Shown: piece by piece, positions 42,401 to 52,700 of the stretch
Layout: each line of letters begins with the position of its first letter
How positions within the stretch are numbered: the first letter of the stretch is position 1
IMG/VR virus record: IMGVR_UViG_3300032304_000900
Location: 1 to 64,000 of that record
DNA: 64,000 nucleotides
Reading direction: 5' to 3' (one strand)
From: a virus
Position numbers and translations under genes: made by a program
Notes under the pieces: model-generated
The model's database searches: none
What the model was told of the DNA's origin: nothing
The model's input: the letters and a program-made list of their open reading frames with translations, nothing else

Positions 42401-44673
42401 TCTTGTAAAGTTTCACCACCACGAATTGTGTAAATATCCCTTTTTGGCATTGCAAACAAAGAATCAAAATCTTCTGGAAGTTGATATACGCAATCTGCTC
42501 TGTTTAATGGACCAGACAATGTAAAGTTTGACCAAGTAGTAACTTTAGCAGCACGATCTGAACCTTGTAAATCGCGAACAAAGAAAAATTGTGTTGGGGA
42601 ATTTGGAAACCAAACCATGTCACCAGCTGTTAGGGTTGATCCAGAAATCCATTTAGTTCCAAGACCAGCTAAATCAACATTGTTATTTCCTGTTGTGGCA
42701 ACTGTAGACTGACCAACGATTGTTGAATTATAAGTTGTTGGTAACACTAATGCACGGAAACACTGTGCATCTCCACCAGCTGATGTTGAACCAACACTTA
42801 ATGGTGATCCGATAACACGAACTTTACGGAAATCTTCTCCTGGATTCATCTGAACATCCATTAGAGAAATTTTAGCAGTAGCACGTCCATTTAAAGTTTG
42901 TCCACCTTCCATATAACGAATACGAGCAGTACCAACTCTTGATGTTGTTAAATATGTGCCATAGCTGTTAGCAGCACCACCAGAAGATGCAAAAGAATTT
43001 AATGCAACTGGAAATGTAGTTGTTGTAACATTGGATGCTAATAATTTTGCAACTTGATATTCAGTGATTGAAGTAGCTGATGCTTGTGTATGAACAACTG
43101 CATAAGTTAATTTTGCTACTGCATTGTTTGGTGTGGCAGTACCAGATCCATCTGCTGCAGCAGTCATCGTTCCAAGTGTTTGTGATGTTGTTGGTGGGGT
43201 ATCGACTTTAAATAAATCAACAATTTGATAACCATCAATATCAGGAACACCAAATGGAATAACATCAATTAAATTCCCTAAACCAATTGGAATTCCCGTA
43301 TTTGTTATTCTAGCAAAATCTCTTGCCTTTGGTGCTTCAATATAACGAACACCACTAGTTTCGTATTCAAATCCTTTAACGAATGCTTTACCATCTTTTA
43401 CACCAAATGCGATTTTATCTGTATCACCACCCTCGGAATCGCTGTAAAGTCCATAATCATATTTGGCTTCTGGGGTATATCTCCAGCGAACGCCACCATC
43501 ACTAACTGCTCCTGATGAGTGTGTTGGTGCGCTTGTACCAGAAACACCATTGTCCAAACATACATAATAGTTAATTGCGTTTGTTGTTGGATTTGTATAA
43601 AAAACCACATCACCAACTTGATAATTTGTAATACCTGTCCATGACCCTTGGTCTGAATCTCTATGTTCTTTAACTTCAATTTCAAATGGTCGAACAGTAT
43701 AGTCGCCCGATTCATCATATGTTCTACGAGCAAGTAATGTTTCTAAATATGAAAGATTTGTGCCTTTTGCTGAATATTCTAAAATACCACGACGAAGTGT
43801 CAATAATAAAATAAAATTTTCTGATTCAAACCCGATTTCTTTTTTATTTAATACGAGTTCAACTTTATAACGATGGGCACCTGGAGCTGTATAATTTGGT
43901 GCGCCAGTCGCATTATCTAATAAAGAGCTATCTTCTTCTGGCGTAACAATTGTTTCTACAATATCTAATCCAACCATGCAAGTTGGTTCATTACTGTATT
44001 TCGCCAACGAAATTTTTTGCGCATTAACTTTAACAAATGCCCCATCGACATAAAAAATACCAGTTTCAAGAACAGCAATAGTTGCTTTTTCTTGATAGTC
44101 AGAAGAATTTTGAATACGAACACGATAAGAACCAACAGAAGCAGTTGTTACTTCACCACTAATTGGATTTGTGTATGTTGGATTTGATTCTACTTCCACA
44201 TTTTGGTCGTTGACAGTTTTAACTGGAACAACTGTAAATGTTAAAATTTCATTCTGAGCAAATTCACGTTCGCCATTGAATCCTTCAGAAAGATAATTGA
44301 TGTAAAGTAATGCTGGGTCACCAACTGATGTAGATGGTTCACAAAGAATAATAACAGCACGAACACCTGTTGTTTCTCCGACTACTGTAACTCCATCAAC
44401 TGCTCTAATAAAAGTATCTAAGTTTACACCACTATCGACTTCTAATGGTTCAAGTTTAATAGAAGCACAGCCAGCAAAAGTGGTAGCTCCAGGAATGACT
44501 CTAGACTTATTTTGAAAAATATAGTCGCCGATTCTCTGAACTTGTTTTTGTAAAATTGTTTGGGCTTGTGTTAATTCACGTGCTTGTAGTGAATATCCAG
44601 GACGAAACAAAATACGAAGGAATTTTTTATCCTCAGCATAATCATCGTAGTATGGAGCTACATTAAAATTCAT
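36469..44673 (-). CDS. Giant baseplate/virion structural protein with DUF4815-type N-terminus, 2734 aa
   Basis: At 8.2 kb this is the largest gene in the window. The N-terminus (FNVAPYYDDYAEDKKFLRIL, FRPGYSLQARELTQAQTILQ) is the DUF4815 signature found in large virion proteins of T4-like phages. The C-terminus ends with a pattern usual for baseplate-peripheral proteins (IKIVMRSRNPAFVPRIKDLR). In between are many beta modules, a Pro/Gly-rich linker (PDPPPAPAGDGGGGGNDPLA), and near the end a copy of the module shared with gp8 and gp7. It is adjacent to gp8 and likely part of the outer baseplate or fibre anchoring; no T4 counterpart assigned. A GATAAATA late-like box precedes it. Confidence 0.75.
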   Translation of the reverse strand: MNFNVAPYYDDYAEDKKFLRILFRPGYSLQARELTQAQTILQKQVQRIGDYIFQNKSRVIPGATTFAGCASIKLEPLEVDSGVNLDTFIRAVDGVTVVGETTGVRAVIILCEPSTSVGDPALLYINYLSEGFNGEREFAQNEILTFTVVPVKTVNDQNVEVESNPTYTNPISGEVTTASVGSYRVRIQNSSDYQEKATIAVLETGIFYVDGAFVKVNAQKISLAKYSNEPTCMVGLDIVETIVTPEEDSSLLDNATGAPNYTAPGAHRYKVELVLNKKEIGFESENFILLLTLRRGILEYSAKGTNLSYLETLLARRTYDESGDYTVRPFEIEVKEHRDSDQGSWTGITNYQVGDVVFYTNPTTNAINYYVCLDNGVSGTSAPTHSSGAVSDGGVRWRYTPEAKYDYGLYSDSEGGDTDKIAFGVKDGKAFVKGFEYETSGVRYIEAPKARDFARITNTGIPIGLGNLIDVIPFGVPDIDGYQIVDLFKVDTPPTTSQTLGTMTAAADGSGTATPNNAVAKLTYAVVHTQASATSITEYQVAKLLASNVTTTTFPVALNSFASSGGAANSYGTYLTTSRVGTARIRYMEGGQTLNGRATAKISLMDVQMNPGEDFRKVRVIGSPLSVGSTSAGGDAQCFRALVLPTTYNSTIVGQSTVATTGNNNVDLAGLGTKWISGSTLTAGDMVWFPNSPTQFFFVRDLQGSDRAAKVTTWSNFTLSGPLNRADCVYQLPEDFDSLFAMPKRDIYTIRGGETLQDNNTTYTTLEKYTASGDAGTTFVSINLSVPDPDQLQITTPNAFIVINNTTGEAMTVFDVTLTTSNTAIIRLVASSSRAGAIANLQNDSYTIYAPVLKRLINAKEKVKSLVSATLDLTLQTTVELDIININKADIYRVLRVEMFPNVIFGNDISGLLTGSGIDITSNYEFDNGQRDTHYDLGRLIKGKSVPFPTGPIRVTFEYFEHSSGDYFSADSYPDLLYEEIPNFFSKITGRTTGLRDVLDFRPRVNDGGTFDGGTASLTSLPQRLYGLQCDFAYYLPRKDKIVLSKTGGFNLIQGVSSDNPQLPQTPDDTMHLFDIEYKPYTYRANSSNIIIKPIDNRRFTMKDIAKLEKRISNLEQTVTLNALEKETAQFSIKDQDGLDRFKNGFIVDNFTGHRVGNVLDPDYECSIDIIERVLRPAFNTTGVDLYEVARTAQERNAAGYRIHEGNIVTLPYFTGVEFYYKNKNEIQSITNKGNNATAAERSRKEALIRENNDLIIMEQPYATEFTTITSLTQPAGTGVVALYPSTDSWVETNIPQELVINEGGTYDSVAAQADALGIDFGTIWNNWQVSSLGRPITTVSSASWRDAGGTWTSTTSVVTQQVNETGRGTQTSLNESVGLTEVKGRLTARQSISYIRSRPVVFVGSAMRAGTRVYGFCDETNVTDYCTQATRLFLATRRFNYAEVPYQFGATNTERQVFLTYNTDAIEAGSASNYERTFMGSLANELASFTSIFTTIFSGTQTQPTSLTISQSLNDTARALIAPNSEVTAFTKGEIIRGQTSGATAIVILHEQSTNASTGQPDGVLDTLHVINVRGSFRAGETILGTIRSTKLNGGVLTLQLRGSNHIEAAAPGVLVTTGTGRCAGVWHLTSGQVINNRASPRFLTGRRVFMLSDSTTNSPTARTTYAEGVYAAVGIIDATQGGIIGVRNASIGSGPVQRNRSFIQQLSSTTTFTFEPDPPPAPAGDGGGGGNDPLAQTFMVTAQDSSNPEGCFLTEVELFFESKDTTTPVVVEIRTTQSGFPTTTVLPFGQKVVYPADILTSRDASVGTVVRFPAPVHVKNDTLYALIVIAASTQHRLWCATLDRTDVSPARLGRVLKSPSLGSLFKSQNASTWTESPTQDLKCNIFRAVFNTTSGSTDLGGTTTTGNYLTFTAGDVLPASNAGRATRFTSLALNPFRAKLGTSEIIVRHPNHGMSTGSFVSYRNVTGSDQFGFNNTDFNSETFTRNQFDIRTSTFVSTGNLVKHEVYKVYSHDLYSIRIYDGPVAKLATSSGQFGGDQIFATRNAQFTTLHPVLEVLNFQSTAVNAQVKTTSGRSPTGSETPYQKDDNWTNIVLNDNNYFNSQRVILNKQNEADLLDRASSFEMRVQLQSSTKFLSPVIDLDRAMAIVTQNRIDDPLTTKSINSNYFSATGGFDGAEIYNSEYDNKEGGVQMGYITRKLQFKNTSKLLKVQFAASIPSNCRVDKSTPTVTLPIKFQSGSRTSEHPAIIVQRSKISTSYPIGTTAIEFVAVTNIVDGMYVYGPGIQEGTRVNGIAGLIVTIDKSLKATIPSSTSGSVYFFTAFDITQSNKTKQIDVGDYVTYSGAGSPIPSGTYVTSAPKNTYFTKKVGSYATGSFVQASADNPITLTNTTTGGIDPTTNNMTVFVDNLSDIKLGMYCYIKFYNSNDGTFGWSPATIRRVLRINLDAKSIVLEKLSAADEWSSIGFSSSFYFNQNNNIITFFNPVIKLNQAVTGLVEPTLSTRTPTNLLTFTSPPNAEVEVYAKTSNAGNATSSAALSFSSNEYNAVTNPYGVDSTNEIIYFPIAHNLNTGSAVLYNAGSNTITNLRTGTVYYAVVVTTTSIKLATTYQNAIEIGRATPGFTPINITATAVQESHSFTDVNQKDQASIEDDLFFRILPDIVVSGDQSNYGGNNPTLTSRGQLTTTDNIEEFIDHSFTVDNLSSFNTAIIKIVMRSRNPAFVPRIKDLRIIATA

Positions 44674-44701
44674 TTATTTTTCTCCGAATGGTAATCTTTT
44701 A

Positions 44702-44709
44702 TATTTATC
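44702..44709 (-). promoter_or_regulatory. Possible late promoter box GATAAATA upstream of the DUF4815 gene
   Basis: GATAAATA on the minus strand differs at one position from the T4 late box. It lies about 29 bases before the ATG at 44673 and is followed by a CGGAGAAA ribosome site. The box overlaps the first bases past the gp8 coding end, the usual place for late boxes in this genome. Confidence 0.45.
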
Positions 44710-46735
44710 AAAACTCTAGAACAAATCTAAACTTTTCTCTTACTGTGCTTCTAGTCACAGCATTTCTGTATTCTGTAAAAATTATATTTCCACTGTATTT
44801 TTGAACAGTTGGATTATATACACTATCGCTTCCACTGTATGTTAGTGTATGTGTTGTTCCAGTTCCAGCACCAGTTATATCGATAGCAACCCCAGTGTTA
44901 GCAAGTGTTAAAGATGTTGCTAATTTAATTTCATTTGTAGAAATTCTAATTACATAATATGTATTTCCTGAAACTAAGACGGAACCTGTTGTACTTATAG
45001 CAGTTCCCGCACCAGAACTGTAAACAACTGAATCTCCAGTTTTAAATGGATGTCCTGGAATGGTTAAAATATCAGTTCCAACACCAACAATTCCTAAGGA
45101 ACTTCCATTAAACGATACGTATGGTCCAACATATAATGACGCTGCATTATCTGTTCTTGTTAATAAATTGCCCGAAGTAATTGGATTATTTTCTATCAAT
45201 TGTTCTGTCGTTTGCAGCATTCCAACATATTTCTGAACTACAGTTTGCGTCAATGTATGACCAAGACCAATTCCAGGTGTAATTGATATAGCACTTCCTA
45301 GTGTTGCATTAGCATAACTTGTTGCTAATTTAATTATATCAACACTAATTTTAATTGCATAGTAAGTTTGACCATTAGTTAAACCAACAACAGATGTTCC
45401 ACCATTATTATTATATAACAAGGAATCGCCAGTAATCAGATTATGTCCAACAGAAGTCAATTCATTAGTTGTTCCATTCACAGCAGTTGCTGCGTTAAAT
45501 GATAATGTGTTTACAATAGAAGATGTATTATCTCTAACAGAAACCACAGTAGCAACTGGATTACTCAATCCACTTGTCGCTGTTGTAAGTCTATTAGCAT
45601 AAGAGATAGAACCTGACATAATATTAGTTTTGTATTCTTTAAAGTTTGTTAACAAACTAGATGTTGAAACAGTTGTAGTTCCATAATTGTATGGATTTTC
45701 CAATAATCCAACAACACGATATGTTAGACCAGTGACATCAGAGGTTCCATACTGTGTGGGCGCATTTCCTCTTGTTGTAAAATAATCATCAGTCTCTTCG
45801 TTAGATGCACAAATAAGCAGAAAATTTGGTTCAAATTCTTGTTCTATATTACTAGCGAAACCACCAGTAGGTGCTACAATAATTTTAGCAGTCGCTGCTG
45901 TTGTTGGAGAACCACCAGAAAATGTTACTGTTGCATAAGTATAACCTGTTCCTACACTAGTAATTGGAATATAAACTACACGTCCAGATACAACAACAGG
46001 TGTTCCTAATGTTAGACCAGTGCCATCTCCTTTTACAGTAAGTGATGGGGCTGAAGTATAACCTTCACCACGACTAGTCAAAACAACAGCAGTAGCATTA
46101 CCAGATGCGCCAGCAGTAGCAGCAACACTTGGTAATGGGCAATGACTTGTTGTTAAAAAATTAGATATATCTGTAGAACTTAATTCGCCCATAAACTTCC
46201 ACTTATAACCATCAGCAAGAGTTTGAATATTTGCTGTTGTAAATGTTGGCTTAGTAGTCGATGCTATTGGGTTTCCTGTTGTAGTGCTTCTATTATCAAT
46301 ACAACGATATAATTTAAAAACACCAGCATCATCCACTAAAACTAAGCTGTTTGAACGAGCCAATGATAATGGTTTAGTGTTAGTATATTCACCAGCAAGA
46401 CTTACACCAGTAACTGTTGATCCATCATAATCATCTCTATACATATCATAATATTGCCCATTTACCCAATTTACTCTTCTAAAACCACGCTTTAAGTCAG
46501 CCGATGTTATTTTCTTTAAACCAATAATTCCATCCCAAATTTGTTTTTCAACAATTACTGTATCTTTTGGTGCTGGGGGATTTGTATCATTATTAGAACC
46601 ACCAGGAACTGTTGCCCAAGATACTGGATTTCCAAAATAAAAATATAAAGATGTATCACCATCAGCTATTTGTGCTGCGTAGTTTCCAGCATTTCTTGCT
46701 TTAGTTTTTTGTTTAATAATTGCGTACTGTGGCAT
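44708..46735 (-). CDS. 8: Baseplate wedge protein gp8-like
   Basis: This is a baseplate wedge component between gp7 and the outer baseplate. In 675 residues (T4 gp8 334), the N-terminal half looks like gp8 of aquatic T4-like phages: SLYFYFGNPVSW, LYRCIDN, NIQTLADGYKWKFMGELSST and FEPNFLLICASNEETDDYF. The C-terminal half contains two copies of a ~75-residue module (residues about 420-496 and 551-632) which is also found in gp7 and the DUF4815 protein. The end TRSTVREKFRFVLEF is typical. Position 8-7-6-25 supports the call. Confidence 0.65.
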   Translation of the reverse strand: MPQYAIIKQKTKARNAGNYAAQIADGDTSLYFYFGNPVSWATVPGGSNNDTNPPAPKDTVIVEKQIWDGIIGLKKITSADLKRGFRRVNWVNGQYYDMYRDDYDGSTVTGVSLAGEYTNTKPLSLARSNSLVLVDDAGVFKLYRCIDNRSTTTGNPIASTTKPTFTTANIQTLADGYKWKFMGELSSTDISNFLTTSHCPLPSVAATAGASGNATAVVLTSRGEGYTSAPSLTVKGDGTGLTLGTPVVVSGRVVYIPITSVGTGYTYATVTFSGGSPTTAATAKIIVAPTGGFASNIEQEFEPNFLLICASNEETDDYFTTRGNAPTQYGTSDVTGLTYRVVGLLENPYNYGTTTVSTSSLLTNFKEYKTNIMSGSISYANRLTTATSGLSNPVATVVSVRDNTSSIVNTLSFNAATAVNGTTNELTSVGHNLITGDSLLYNNNGGTSVVGLTNGQTYYAIKISVDIIKLATSYANATLGSAISITPGIGLGHTLTQTVVQKYVGMLQTTEQLIENNPITSGNLLTRTDNAASLYVGPYVSFNGSSLGIVGVGTDILTIPGHPFKTGDSVVYSSGAGTAISTTGSVLVSGNTYYVIRISTNEIKLATSLTLANTGVAIDITGAGTGTTHTLTYSGSDSVYNPTVQKYSGNIIFTEYRNAVTRSTVREKFRFVLEF

Positions 46736-46736
46736 T

Positions 46737-49700
46737 TTATGTAGTCATTTCTGTTATAATTGCAGTGCTTGTATTATTTATTGAACTTCCAACAACCTCT
46801 GTGTTTCCTAGTTTTTCATTTCCATTGTTTACCACAAAATAGTCGACTTCGCCGAACACAGCCATTCCAGCTGGATGAACTAATCTATTAAAGTATGGTT
46901 TCCAATTCTCAAATGTATTAGAACCTCTTACGACATAAGAATAATCTTGATAATAATAAGAATCTTGTAATTTCATTGTCGTGTTTATTAACTGTTTATC
47001 GCCTTCATAGTTAACTGTAGATCCATTTGCTGTTGATGTAGTTATAGATCCAGGAGAGGCTGTAGCCTCTGCGATATAAAGACCAATTTCAATAGTACCA
47101 CCACTTACATATGCTGCGCCAGAGGTAGTAACAAAAGTTGTAAGTCCAGAGTTTGTAAATAATCTAAATGTTGTATCTGTTATTGGTGACGCATAATATA
47201 AACCATTGGCAACTCCTTGTGCAGCTAAACCAGAAATTTTAACTTTGTCGCCTCTGGAAATATAATGTTTTGTGCTGGTTGTAAATACAGGAGTTGATGA
47301 TATTGTAACTGAAGTAATAGAATATGTTCTTCCAACTACAACTGTAGCACCAGATGTAACACCTATCAATGTATTGCCAAAAGCAACGATCGTTGCGCCA
47401 CCATTTGGTTTTATTTTATAGTATCTTCCAATTTTAGAAACAAATGTTCCAATCTCTGTTGAACCAATTTTAACTGTTTCTCCATCAATAAATGTTCCTG
47501 TTGCATTTGTTCCTAAAAATGTTGCAGGCAATAATAATGTTCTACTTACAGAATGTAAACCACCATTTAATATTTCTAATGTTCTTAATCTTCCAATGTC
47601 TTTAATAATTGGATAAACTACTGCACCAGAACCATTTCTTGGTCCAACATTAATAGACATTTCTGGAAGTCTTTTATAGGATCCTGGAGATGTTAACACT
47701 ATTTGATCAATTACACCTGTTTCTGTTTGTAAAGAATCAGAGAACATAATCGTAAATTCTTCATATCCAGTTCCAGTTGTTGATGGATTCGCAGCCATTC
47801 CTGCATTTGGTTTTGTCGAAAGAGGAATTACTTCAGCAATCTCAGAAGCAGTTGTAATATTTGTTCTATAGAAATAATGTGTTCCAGTTCCTGCTCCAGT
47901 AATATCGATTGCAATTGAACTTAATGCGTTTTCCAAACTTGTTGCAAGTTTAAATGTTGTTGAATTGACACGAATTACATAAACAGTAGATGGTATATTT
48001 CCAACAGATCTTTGAATTGATGTTCCAGTAGTAGAATATGTTAACTCTTCGCCAGTATAAAACCCATGATTAGATGCAGTAATTATATCAGTAGATACAT
48101 TTACTCCTGCTGCATTCGTAGAGACAGTTCCAAAATTTATTGTTGAACCATTAGAGTTTGATGTCAATGTGAAATGTTCTTGTGTTCCTGTACTTATTGA
48201 ATCTTTTACATACATTGTTTGACCAGAAACAATTCCTGGACTTAAAACTCTTTGTTGCCTAAACTCAACTTCATCACCATTTTTAAAATAATTTTTATAA
48301 TTTGGCGTATAGAAAAACTGCTCTTTGTTTGATGAATCGGCGAGCATGTTGCCGTTCGATCCATCAATTTCGATTGTGTGTACACCAGAACCAGAAGAAG
48401 TTATTTGAACATAAATTCCAGCAAGAGCATCATTTTTGTTTGCTGCTATTCTTAACTGATTCTCTGTTACAAAAATAGCATAATAAACTATTCCAGCAAG
48501 CAATCCACCAATAGGATTTCCTGTTGTATTGTATGTCATTGTATTAAGAGTTCTTAACGTATGTTCTGATGCTGTTGTTAAGATACCAGAAACTGTATTT
48601 ATTCCTGTTATTTGAACATTATCAATATATTTTCTAGTGTCAAACGAATTTTCTTTTACCGAGTTGTAGGTAAATGACTGTGGAATAGTTTGTAGTGAGC
48701 ATGTTTTTCCAGAAGTTCCAAACGCAGTAATATTTACAAAAGTAGATGAGTTGTAATTATCTTTTGATGTTGCTAATCTAATTGTGTTTGCGTTTACTAC
48801 TTTAACATAATACGTAGTATCATCATTCAATCCTGTTGGTTTTGTGCCATTAAAATCTGATCTAAATCTTACCCAAGACCCATCAGCAAAACCATGATTT
48901 GCTATACTAATACTTCCAGGTGTTCCTGTTGTTACATCTGATGATGGATCAAAATATCTAGAAATAGAGATATTATCATCTGTGATCATGCCCATAAAAG
49001 ATGCATTTACTGGATTGTTTATTGCAGAATTAACAGTTGTCCCAGAAACAATAGGATTATAAAATAATTCATTACCATCATTATTAGAGCCAAAATCATT
49101 TCCTAGTGAAAATGGAACAAGAGAATTTGTGTCAGCAACAGCATCAGCTTGAGTTGAATACAATTTAACATATTTACCATAATCATTTTCGCCCTTTCTA
49201 ATGTATAAATCTCTAACAAAAGGCGAAACATATGCATTATCAACAACTGATAGTGTGGGATTGATTGTTAACATTCCACTATCAGAGATTTTTTCAACTA
49301 TTGTATCTGATTTATGTAATGCTCTAATCGAAACAGTGTAATCTCTTATTGTTGTATCTGGAACAACAATTGAGTTTGGCGACCAACAATTATAGAATTG
49401 ATAAACTGTTCTTTGAACATCACTTGAAACTTTTGTATACTCTGCCTTATTAGCATAAAACACAACATGTTTCTTTGGATCTGCTGATGGCAAAGATGGA
49501 GAATAAAATTCTATCATTACTGTTGATTCTAGTATAGATAAATTGCCTTCGGCTAGTGAGTTAAATCCAAAATCATTTATTTCGTATGCTAAATACTCAC
49601 CATCTTCAGCAAGATAAACCGACTCACCAGAGAATATAGAATCCTGCATTGTGATATATTCTCTAGTATCACGTTTAGATACTGATGTAGTATGTGATAA

Positions 49701-52700
49701 ACTGTCAATAATGTTTCTTAAATTGACCTCAAATGGAATATCAAAATAAACATTTAATTCTTCTGGCAAAGAAAATCCAATTGTAAAATATCTTTTTGCG
49801 TTACTCTTATATGCACCAAAACTAGAAGAAGTAATTCCCAATGGACCATTTTCTGCAGTAGGTATTAGAGATGTATTATCATAATATTCTTGTTCAATAA
49901 TACTAATTCTTCTTTGTTCATCAAATTCTGCTGCAAATTTAAAAGATCCAGCACCAGTACCATCTGTAAAATAAACTGAATTGTTCTTTGAAGATGCAAC
50001 CATAACAGTTGAACTTATATTGGAAAATTCTGATGGACCTGAAACATAATCTGATGTGTTCGTTGGATATGCTACTGTTAAATATGGAGTTTCACTGTAT
50101 TCATCATTATAGGTTGGTTGAGCGACTTCAAACAATTCTTGAGCTGGACTTATTTCTGCGTAATCATCCCAAGATTTAAATAATCTTCGTTCACCACGAT
50201 TAATATCATCTACAGATTGCAAAGATTTTCTTTCAATCATAACACGAACAGAACTGAAATCTGGAATTTCAATTTCATTATTGTGTTGAATAACTCTTGT
50301 AGAAGAAGTTTCTGATGCAAGATATGGATAAGCAACATATCCTTCTGATTCGTTTTCGCTGCGTTTGTCTATTTCAAATTCAATATTTACTTGATCGCTT
50401 GTATTAAAATCAGCACGTTCCATAATAATATAATCTACACTTTCATTAATTGATTGAAATAGATATACTTTGTTATCAACAGTATATGGGTATGTTGTTT
50501 TTAAATTTGTATCAGAATCTGTTGGAATGTTTGGGTCTAAATTATATTTTAAATCCAAATCACGTGAACCACATGAACGCTTTCTTGCATAAATAGAAAT
50601 TGCTGATTCCTCAACACTACTGGATGTATAATCAACACCATTAGTTACATGGTTGCCAACAAAAGAACACAATGTGTTTGTTCCAGAGGAACCTGCTGCG
50701 GTAATTGTTCTAAACAATTGATAGTGTAAATTTTCTCTTCCATAAGGAATCAGTTTAATGTTATTACTATCAACCACATATGCGTAAAATAATTCTCCAT
50801 CAGTTGCGCCACCCATAACACTAGAACCCTCAGTAGTGTTAAAACGAACGATCTCACCTTGCTTAAATGGATGATTTGGTAAAAGAATTTGGTTTGAGGA
50901 AACAGCTGCAAAAGGATCAAATCCTGTTACATTAATTGTTTGTTCCCAGTTTTCTAAAATAAAAATATCATTAGAATTTGTTTCAGAAATATAATCGCTA
51001 CCGTCTTCGTCTAAAATTAATGTTGCTCTTATGTCATACTGTACTGGCATTACAAAAATTTTACAATTTACTTTAGCATTTTTTTTAAAAATAAACTTAT
51101 ATTCCCATGGTCTTGTAGTATTTAAGTCATGACCATAAAGTGTATTTCTTTCTCTAATGTAAACAATTGGTCTTTCAACACTATGATCTGCTTCGGAAAA
51201 TGGATATAATGACGAAAGTGTCTCTTGACCAAATTTATAAACACCTATTTGTTTTGTTTCAGATATTTCGCCAATTTTTTGATCTAATATTTTTGTTTCA
51301 GTATATTTTCCCATAAGGGTAGAAACAATTGGAGCATTTACTGTAGATCTGTTGGTTGCTTCAATTCTTTCTAATGCATTATAATCTGTTTGTGTATCAA
51401 ACTCAATAATTACAGTTCCTGGGCATGATGGTGTTCCTGTTGTGCATTGTGATGTTCCAATCCACAATTCTTCATCAACAAGTTCAATCGCAATTCCTTC
51501 ATTTCTTGCCCAATTAATTGAATAGTTTGATGTAGCTCCAATTCTAGGAATAATTGCTCTAAACAATCCTTGATTGTATGTGTACGATGATCTTGTATAA
51601 GTCACAATCTCATCGCCTTGCTGCTCTAATAAAAATCCAAATTCTGCTGAAGATATTGAACCTGTGTTAATATTTGTAGATGTCTCATCAGAAATTTTTA
51701 AGTTAGATGTAGAAATTTCAGAACCAAAATTTCCCATTTCTTGACGCAGTTCAAAATCATTTTCAAAAAGGATTTTGTCCTCTGCGTCGATCCAGTTTAC
51801 ACCACCAATTTCAGAAACAAGATCTTTGTTAATTGTTCTTGCAATTTTTGCTGTAGCAGCACGATCTCCTTCGTTCAATGTTCCAAAAGAAACTGTATCA
51901 AAAATAGAATAATTATCTCCAGCATTCTCTAGAACAATATCTTGAACGAAACCAGCAGTAATTCCTTCAACTTTAATATCTTCGGTGTTTGATACTGATG
52001 TAGCTAAAATTGCATCATCGCCTGGAATATAACCAAGACCAGAATAAGATACTGTTGTTTCCGCTAATTGAGTTCTTAAGTTAAATGTAACAGAAGTGCC
52101 ATCAGAATTTACTGCATAAACTATTGATATAGATGAAAAATTTAAAATAACATTATCTGCGGTTAAATACAATACATCATCAGTTGGATCATAATCAACT
52201 ACTCTTGCTCTTACAGTTACATTACCATTTACTGCATCAACTTGATAAATTTCAGAATTTACAAGTTTATCAATAGTTCCAGAAGAAAGATTGTATATTT
52301 TTATTTTAAATACTTTTGTCCAAACACCAGCATTTAATTTCAAAACATCTACTTTTGGTAAATATACCTCAACTTCTTCACCATATAAAATTCTAAAAAA
52401 ACATTTAACAGAGTCAATAGAACCTTTTGAATTATAAAACTCAACGATGTTTTTAAGAATAAATTTCTTATCTGCTTTTAATACTTGAGGGAAGTCTGGA
52501 AGAAACAATGTGTAAAAAGTGGTAACAATATCATCATCGTTTTGTTCATCGATATCATTGTATGTTTCTAAGTTTCTTATTACACCAAGTGCTTTTTCCG
52601 ATTGCTCAAGATATTGATAATACTTTTGCAAAAATGTAATGAATTTAGCATAATCTGAGCGAATAAACTCAGGTGCTTGATAATCAACAACTGTTGACGG

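Noticed and set aside
43776-43803. TTGACA-16-TAGAAT within the DUF4815 gene
   Set aside because: Deep inside coding sequence, with suboptimal spacing and a mismatch, and no gene boundary nearby.
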